Positions 60,449 to 64,000 of a DNA stretch of 64,000 bases are shown here, one piece after another; positions within the stretch are counted from its first letter, which is position 1; each line of letters begins with the position of its first letter. This stretch comes from Micromonospora sediminicola (GTDB lineage: Bacteria; Actinomycetota; Actinomycetes; Mycobacteriales; Micromonosporaceae). The notes under the pieces are model-generated. The model saw nothing but the letters and a program-made list of their open reading frames with translations, was not told the origin of the DNA and searched no databases. The position numbers and the translations under genes are program-made. The stretch is from assembly GCF_900089585.1 (NCBI RefSeq), contig NZ_FLRH01000003.1, positions 3,176,501-3,240,500 on the forward strand, in the 5' to 3' direction.

Positions 60449-61290
60449 CCGCACGCTGGGCCGACGGCGGCGGGCTGCTGCCCGCCGCCGGCATCCCCGG
60501 CGGCGAACTGGCCGACGTGGTCGCGGCCGCGGACTTCGCGGTGCTGCCGGTCGGCGCGGTGGAGTGGCACGGACCGCACCTCCCGTTGGGCGCGGACCTC
60601 GTCCTCGCCGAGGGCTTCGCCTCCGAGAGCGCCGCGTCCGGGCCCGGTCCGCGCGGCGTGCTGTTCCCGCCGGTGGCCTACGCGGCCTGCCCCGGGCAGA
60701 CCCGGCCCTGGCCGGGCACGGTGGCGATCCGGCCGGAGATCGCCGTGGGGTATCTCGCCGACGTGATCGAGGGCATCGTCGCCGCCGGATTCCCCCGGCT
60801 GCTGGTGGTCAACGGCCACGACGCCAACATGTCCACCGTCCGGGCCGCCATGGAGTGGGTCTCCGGCCGGCGCACCGCCAGCCTGCTGCTGGTCAACTGG
60901 TTCCAGCTGGTCACCCCGGCGGAGACCGCCGAACTCTACGGCGACGCGATCGCCCGCGGTCACGGCGGCGCGTACGAGACCTCGGGTGTGCTCGGCTTCG
61001 CGCCGGAGACGGTACGCCTGGACGCGGCCGCCGACCTGCCGCCCCGGCCCAAGCTGCCGGTGGACCATCCGTACGTCCTGGTGGAGTCCCGGCCCGACCC
61101 GTGGCAGGGCTGGTCCGGGCACGTCTCGCTGGCCACCGAGGACGTCGGGCGGACGGTCCGCGCCACCGCCGGCGCGCGGTTGCGCGAGATCGTGGCGGCC
61201 TGGGTGGCCGCCCCGCCGCCGGCCCCGCCCACCGCCGACCCGCTGCCGCAACCGCCCACCGCCGACCCGCTGCCCGAGGAGGACGCGTGA
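60436..61290 (+). CDS. Creatininase-family metal-dependent amidohydrolase
   Basis: 284 aa. VLPVGAVEWHGPHLPLGADL holds the Glu/His/Asp metal ligands of the family, and FPRLLVVNGHDANMSTVRAA and ARGHGGAYETSGVL provide the second His/Glu set. The family includes creatininase, formamide hydrolases and MftE. The C-terminus is a Pro-rich tail. GTG 60436 has GGGAGGGGG close by, and GTG 60445 overlapping the permease stop is an alternative. It should hydrolyse a cyclic or linear amide of the imported compound. Confidence 0.85.
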   Translation: MDGVTARWADGGGLLPAAGIPGGELADVVAAADFAVLPVGAVEWHGPHLPLGADLVLAEGFASESAASGPGPRGVLFPPVAYAACPGQTRPWPGTVAIRPEIAVGYLADVIEGIVAAGFPRLLVVNGHDANMSTVRAAMEWVSGRRTASLLLVNWFQLVTPAETAELYGDAIARGHGGAYETSGVLGFAPETVRLDAAADLPPRPKLPVDHPYVLVESRPDPWQGWSGHVSLATEDVGRTVRATAGARLREIVAAWVAAPPPAPPTADPLPQPPTADPLPEEDA

Positions 61291-62258
61291 CCGTCGACCG
61301 GGGACTGGACGTCGTCGACTTCCACCTGCACTTCCGCATCGGCGCCGACCAGACGGTGCACGCCTGCGAAGAGGCCGCCGGGATGCACCCGGGCGGCGAG
61401 CGCGAACGCGCCGTGCGGGCCGCCGGGTCCGCGCCGTACGCCCGCGAGTGGCGTCGGGCCTGGGGCTTCCCGGACCCCGAGCCGCCGGCCGAGCGCTGGC
61501 AGGACGAGGCGGACCGGTGGGCCGAGGAGCTGCGCGCCGCGCGGGTACGGCGGGCCGTCTTCGTCACCGGCGGCGGCAACGACGCCGTCGCCGACGTGGT
61601 CGACCGGCACCCGGACCTGCTGCTCGGCTTCGCCCACCACGACCCGTACGGACCGGACGCCGCGGCCGAGCTGGACCGCGCGGTCACCGAGCGGGGCCTG
61701 CGCGGGCTGAAGCTGTTCGCCCCGCTGCTGCGGGGCCCGCTCGACCACACCGACCTGGACCCGCTCTGGGGCACCGCCCAGCGCCTCGGCGTGCCCGTCC
61801 TGATCCACATCGGGCACTACGGCAGCGCCGGCGGGCTCAGCGTCGGCCGCCACGGCGGACCGGACGAGTTGGCCCGGATGGCCCGCCGCTTCCCCGAGCT
61901 GGCCGTGGTCGTGCCGCACTTCGGCGTGCAGCACGTGCAGGAGCTGTTCTTCACCGCGTGGGGCTGCCCGAACGTCCACATCGACACGTCCGGCTCCAAC
62001 CAGTGGGTGCGCTGGATGCCGTACCGGCTCACGCTGGAGGACCTGTTCCGCCGCTGCTACGAGACGATCGGGCCGGACCGCATCGTCTTCGGCAGCGACT
62101 CGTCCTGGTTCCCCCGCGGCTACGTCACCCGCTACCTCGACGACCAGCTCCGGATCTGCCACGAGATGGGCATGCCCGAGGAGCACCTGCGCGCGATCTT
62201 CGCCGGGAACGCCGAGCGACTGCTCGGCCTGACCGCGGACCGGAAGGAAACCCGATGA
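61287..62258 (+). CDS. Amidohydrolase-2 family TIM-barrel hydrolase/decarboxylase
   Basis: 323 aa. VVDFHLHFRIG is the HxH metal motif, LLGFAHHDPY, LIHIGHYGSAGG and VVVPHFGVQHVQE give the further His ligands, NVHIDTSGSN follows, and RIVFGSDSSWFPRGY carries the conserved Asp. This family (ACMSD/COG2159-like) hydrolyses or decarboxylates small carboxylic substrates. The GTG start overlaps the creatininase stop by 4 nt. Confidence 0.85.
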   Translation: MTVDRGLDVVDFHLHFRIGADQTVHACEEAAGMHPGGERERAVRAAGSAPYAREWRRAWGFPDPEPPAERWQDEADRWAEELRAARVRRAVFVTGGGNDAVADVVDRHPDLLLGFAHHDPYGPDAAAELDRAVTERGLRGLKLFAPLLRGPLDHTDLDPLWGTAQRLGVPVLIHIGHYGSAGGLSVGRHGGPDELARMARRFPELAVVVPHFGVQHVQELFFTAWGCPNVHIDTSGSNQWVRWMPYRLTLEDLFRRCYETIGPDRIVFGSDSSWFPRGYVTRYLDDQLRICHEMGMPEEHLRAIFAGNAERLLGLTADRKETR

Positions 62259-63706
62259 GCACGCTGACCACCTACCAGCGTAACCACCTGGCGCCGACCT
62301 ACGACCACCACGTCGGGCGCCTCTACCCGGCGATGGTGCGGGCCAGCCAGGCGCACGTGGTGATGCTGACCGAGCAGGGGCTGATCCCGGCCGACCGGGG
62401 CGCCCGGCTGCTGCGCGGGCTGGCCGAGCTGCGCGCCGACACCAGCGCGCCGCCGGCGTACGACGGCGGCTTCGAGGACACCTACTACCTGCTGGAGAAG
62501 CGGCTCGCCGAGGCGTGCGGCATCCCCACCTCCGAGCTGGACGTGCAGCTGGCCCGCAGCCGCAACGACCTGGACGCCGGTGTGTTCCGGATGCTGCTGC
62601 GCGACCAGCTCGTCGAGGTGCTCCAGCGGGTGGTCGACACCGGCCGTACCGCGCTCGACCGGGCCGACCGGTACGCCGACGTGGTCATCACCGGCTACAC
62701 CCACCGCCGGCCGGCGCAGCCCACCACGATCGGGCACGCCCTGGCCGGCTACGCCGAGGCGCTGACCCAGCAGGCGGCCACCTACGCCGACGTGATCGAC
62801 CAGCTCAACGTCTCCCCGCTGGGCTCCTGCGCCTTCGCCGGCACCGACCTGGACATCGCCCCGGCCCGGGTGGCCGAGCTGCTCGGCTTCGCCGGCCTGG
62901 TCACCAACTCGTACGAGGCGGTGGCCGGCGCCGACCACCTGGTCCGGGTCGGCACGCTCAACGCGCGGGCCCTGGCCACCGGCGCGCGGCTGGCCCGCAC
63001 GCTGATGGACTGGCTGAGCTGGAACTGGGTCACCACCCCCGGCGACTTCACCCAGGGCAGCAGCATCATGCCGCAGAAGCGCAACCCGGTCGTGCTGGAG
63101 CACCTGGTCTCGTACGCCGGGCAGGCCGCGGCGGACGCCGCCTCGGTGCTCAACAACGTGGGCGCCGCCTGGTGGGAGGACTCCAACAACGCCACCACCG
63201 ACGTGCAGGTGCGGCTCTGGGAGAGCAACGACCGGGCCGAGCGCTTCTTCGCCCTGGTCGGTGGCTTCCTGGCCGAGATCGCGCCGCTCAACCCGCCCAG
63301 CCGGGAGGAGATCGTCGCCTCCGGCGCCACCACCACCGCCGCCGCGGACGCGCTGACCCGCCACGGCGTACCGTTCCGGGCCGCCCACTCGGTGGTCGGC
63401 CGGCTGGTCCGCGCCGGCGGGCCGGACACCTGGACGGCCGAGGGCGTGCGGGCCGCCGCCGACCCGATCGCCGGCGCGCTGGACGACGCGGCCGTGGCCG
63501 ACCTGATCGCCGCCGCCGTCCGTCCGGAGCTGGTGCTGCGGCGGGCGCAGGCGGACGGGCCGGGCGCCGCGGCGGTCCGCGCCCAGGTGGGCGCGCTGCG
63601 CGCCGCCCTCGACCCGGTGGCGGAGCGGCTGGGCGCGGTGCGGAACCTGCTGCGCGCGGCGGACGAGGCGCTGGACGCCGTGGCCGCCGAACTGGGGGCG
63701 CGGTGA
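62255..63706 (+). CDS. Argininosuccinate lyase-like protein (aspartase/fumarase superfamily)
   Basis: 483 aa, ArgH length. ArgH-like marks: ARSRNDLDAGVFRMLLRD, HRRPAQPTTIGHALAGYAEAL, QLNVSPLGSCAFAG and the superfamily signature GSSIMPQKRNPVVLEHL. It diverges from housekeeping ArgH (Lys to Arg in PQKRNP) and sits in a catabolic operon without arginine genes. A related lyase activity releasing fumarate from an N-succinyl-type adduct is more likely than arginine synthesis. ATG overlaps the previous stop (ATGA). Confidence 0.85.
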   Translation: MSTLTTYQRNHLAPTYDHHVGRLYPAMVRASQAHVVMLTEQGLIPADRGARLLRGLAELRADTSAPPAYDGGFEDTYYLLEKRLAEACGIPTSELDVQLARSRNDLDAGVFRMLLRDQLVEVLQRVVDTGRTALDRADRYADVVITGYTHRRPAQPTTIGHALAGYAEALTQQAATYADVIDQLNVSPLGSCAFAGTDLDIAPARVAELLGFAGLVTNSYEAVAGADHLVRVGTLNARALATGARLARTLMDWLSWNWVTTPGDFTQGSSIMPQKRNPVVLEHLVSYAGQAAADAASVLNNVGAAWWEDSNNATTDVQVRLWESNDRAERFFALVGGFLAEIAPLNPPSREEIVASGATTTAAADALTRHGVPFRAAHSVVGRLVRAGGPDTWTAEGVRAAADPIAGALDDAAVADLIAAAVRPELVLRRAQADGPGAAAVRAQVGALRAALDPVAERLGAVRNLLRAADEALDAVAAELGAR

Positions 63707-64000
63707 GCGTGCGACTGTCCGACCCGCCCGCCGCCGGCGCCCGGAGGACCGGGCTGCTGCTCGGCATCGACTTCGGCGGCACCAAGATGGCCGTCGGGGT
63801 CTCCGACGCCGACGGTCGGCTGCTGGCCCACCGCCGGGTGCCCACCCTGGCCGAACAGGGCGCCCCGCAGGCGCTGGCCCGGGCGCTGGACCTCGCCGGC
63901 GACCTGGTCGGTGAGGTCGGCGGCCCGGTCGCCGCGGCCGGCGTCGCCTCGCCCGGCGTGGTCCGCCCGGACGGCATCGACCTGGCGCCCAACGTGCCCG
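63703..64000 (+). CDS. ROK-family kinase, N-terminal part (cut by window end)
   Basis: The first ~99 codons are present. LLLGIDFGGTKMAVGVSDADG is the ATP phosphate-1 motif of ROK sugar kinases, followed by GVASPGVVRPDGIDLAPNVP. No HTH precedes it, so this is a kinase rather than a repressor. GTG start overlaps the lyase stop (GTGA). It suggests that the imported compound contains, or yields, a sugar or amino-sugar moiety. Confidence 0.85.
   Translation, partial: MSVRLSDPPAAGARRTGLLLGIDFGGTKMAVGVSDADGRLLAHRRVPTLAEQGAPQALARALDLAGDLVGEVGGPVAAAGVASPGVVRPDGIDLAPNVP

Noticed and set aside
62255..63706. Housekeeping argininosuccinate lyase for arginine synthesis
   Set aside because: No arg genes nearby, a catabolic ABC/ROK operon context and altered signature residues.

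Overview
This is a GC-rich (about 73% by eye) actinobacterial chromosome segment, most likely from Micromonosporaceae (Micromonospora-like). The evidence is the codon use, dense operons with GTGA/ATGA overlaps, GC-rich hairpin terminators without T tracts, IdeR/DmdR-type iron boxes, a desferrioxamine cluster carrying the extra penicillin-amidase/acyltransferase pair, and an AAGGAGTT-type intergenic palindrome. I saw no tRNA, rRNA, CRISPR array, insertion sequence or origin.

Layout. 1-5.2 kb: the end of an ABC permease with its ATPase, an M48 metalloprotease, a TerC membrane protein behind a yybP-ykoY (Mn2+) riboswitch, a hemerythrin, and a secreted protein with an internal 420-bp duplication. 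5.5-23.6 kb: a biosynthetic-looking cluster of 14 minus-strand genes between two MocR (GntR-aminotransferase) regulators. It holds a chorismate-utilising synthase pair, a chorismate mutase, a BacA-type prephenate decarboxylase, a small cupin, an SDR, an ATP-grasp ligase, a PaaK-like adenylating enzyme, a TrpB-like enzyme, a UbiD decarboxylase, a flavodoxin-like reductase, an amidohydrolase, two MFS transporters and a solo PheRS-type B3/B4 domain. There is no NRPS, PKS or carrier protein. The set resembles bacilysin genes (bacA-E) rebuilt in an actinomycete and is the best candidate here for an undescribed system.

23.8-40.9 kb: a 2H phosphoesterase, then an iron regulon. An iron box precedes a siderophore uptake operon (ATPase, lipoprotein, fused FecCD permease, siderophore-interacting reductase). 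A second box precedes desABCD plus an exporter. A third lies between a second reductase/MFS pair and a divergent penicillin-acylase/GNAT fusion (DesG-DesH-like). Together these make, modify, export, import and strip iron from hydroxamate siderophores.

41-54.9 kb: cell-surface and miscellaneous genes: an LPXTG-anchored protein with eight repeats, a truncated LtrA remnant, a large membrane protein, DUF1223 and thioredoxin-like proteins, an epoxide hydrolase, an amidase and a DUF1906 protein sharing a golvesin-type C-terminal domain, an SGNH hydrolase and a YciI protein.

55.1-64 kb: a ROK regulator and a catabolic operon with a binding-protein ABC importer (lipoprotein, ATPase, fused permease), a creatininase-family hydrolase, an amidohydrolase, an argininosuccinate-lyase-like enzyme and a ROK kinase cut by the window end. 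Between the ATPase and permease sit two identical 59-bp units, each a 20-codon minigene joined by GTGA/ATGA overlaps.
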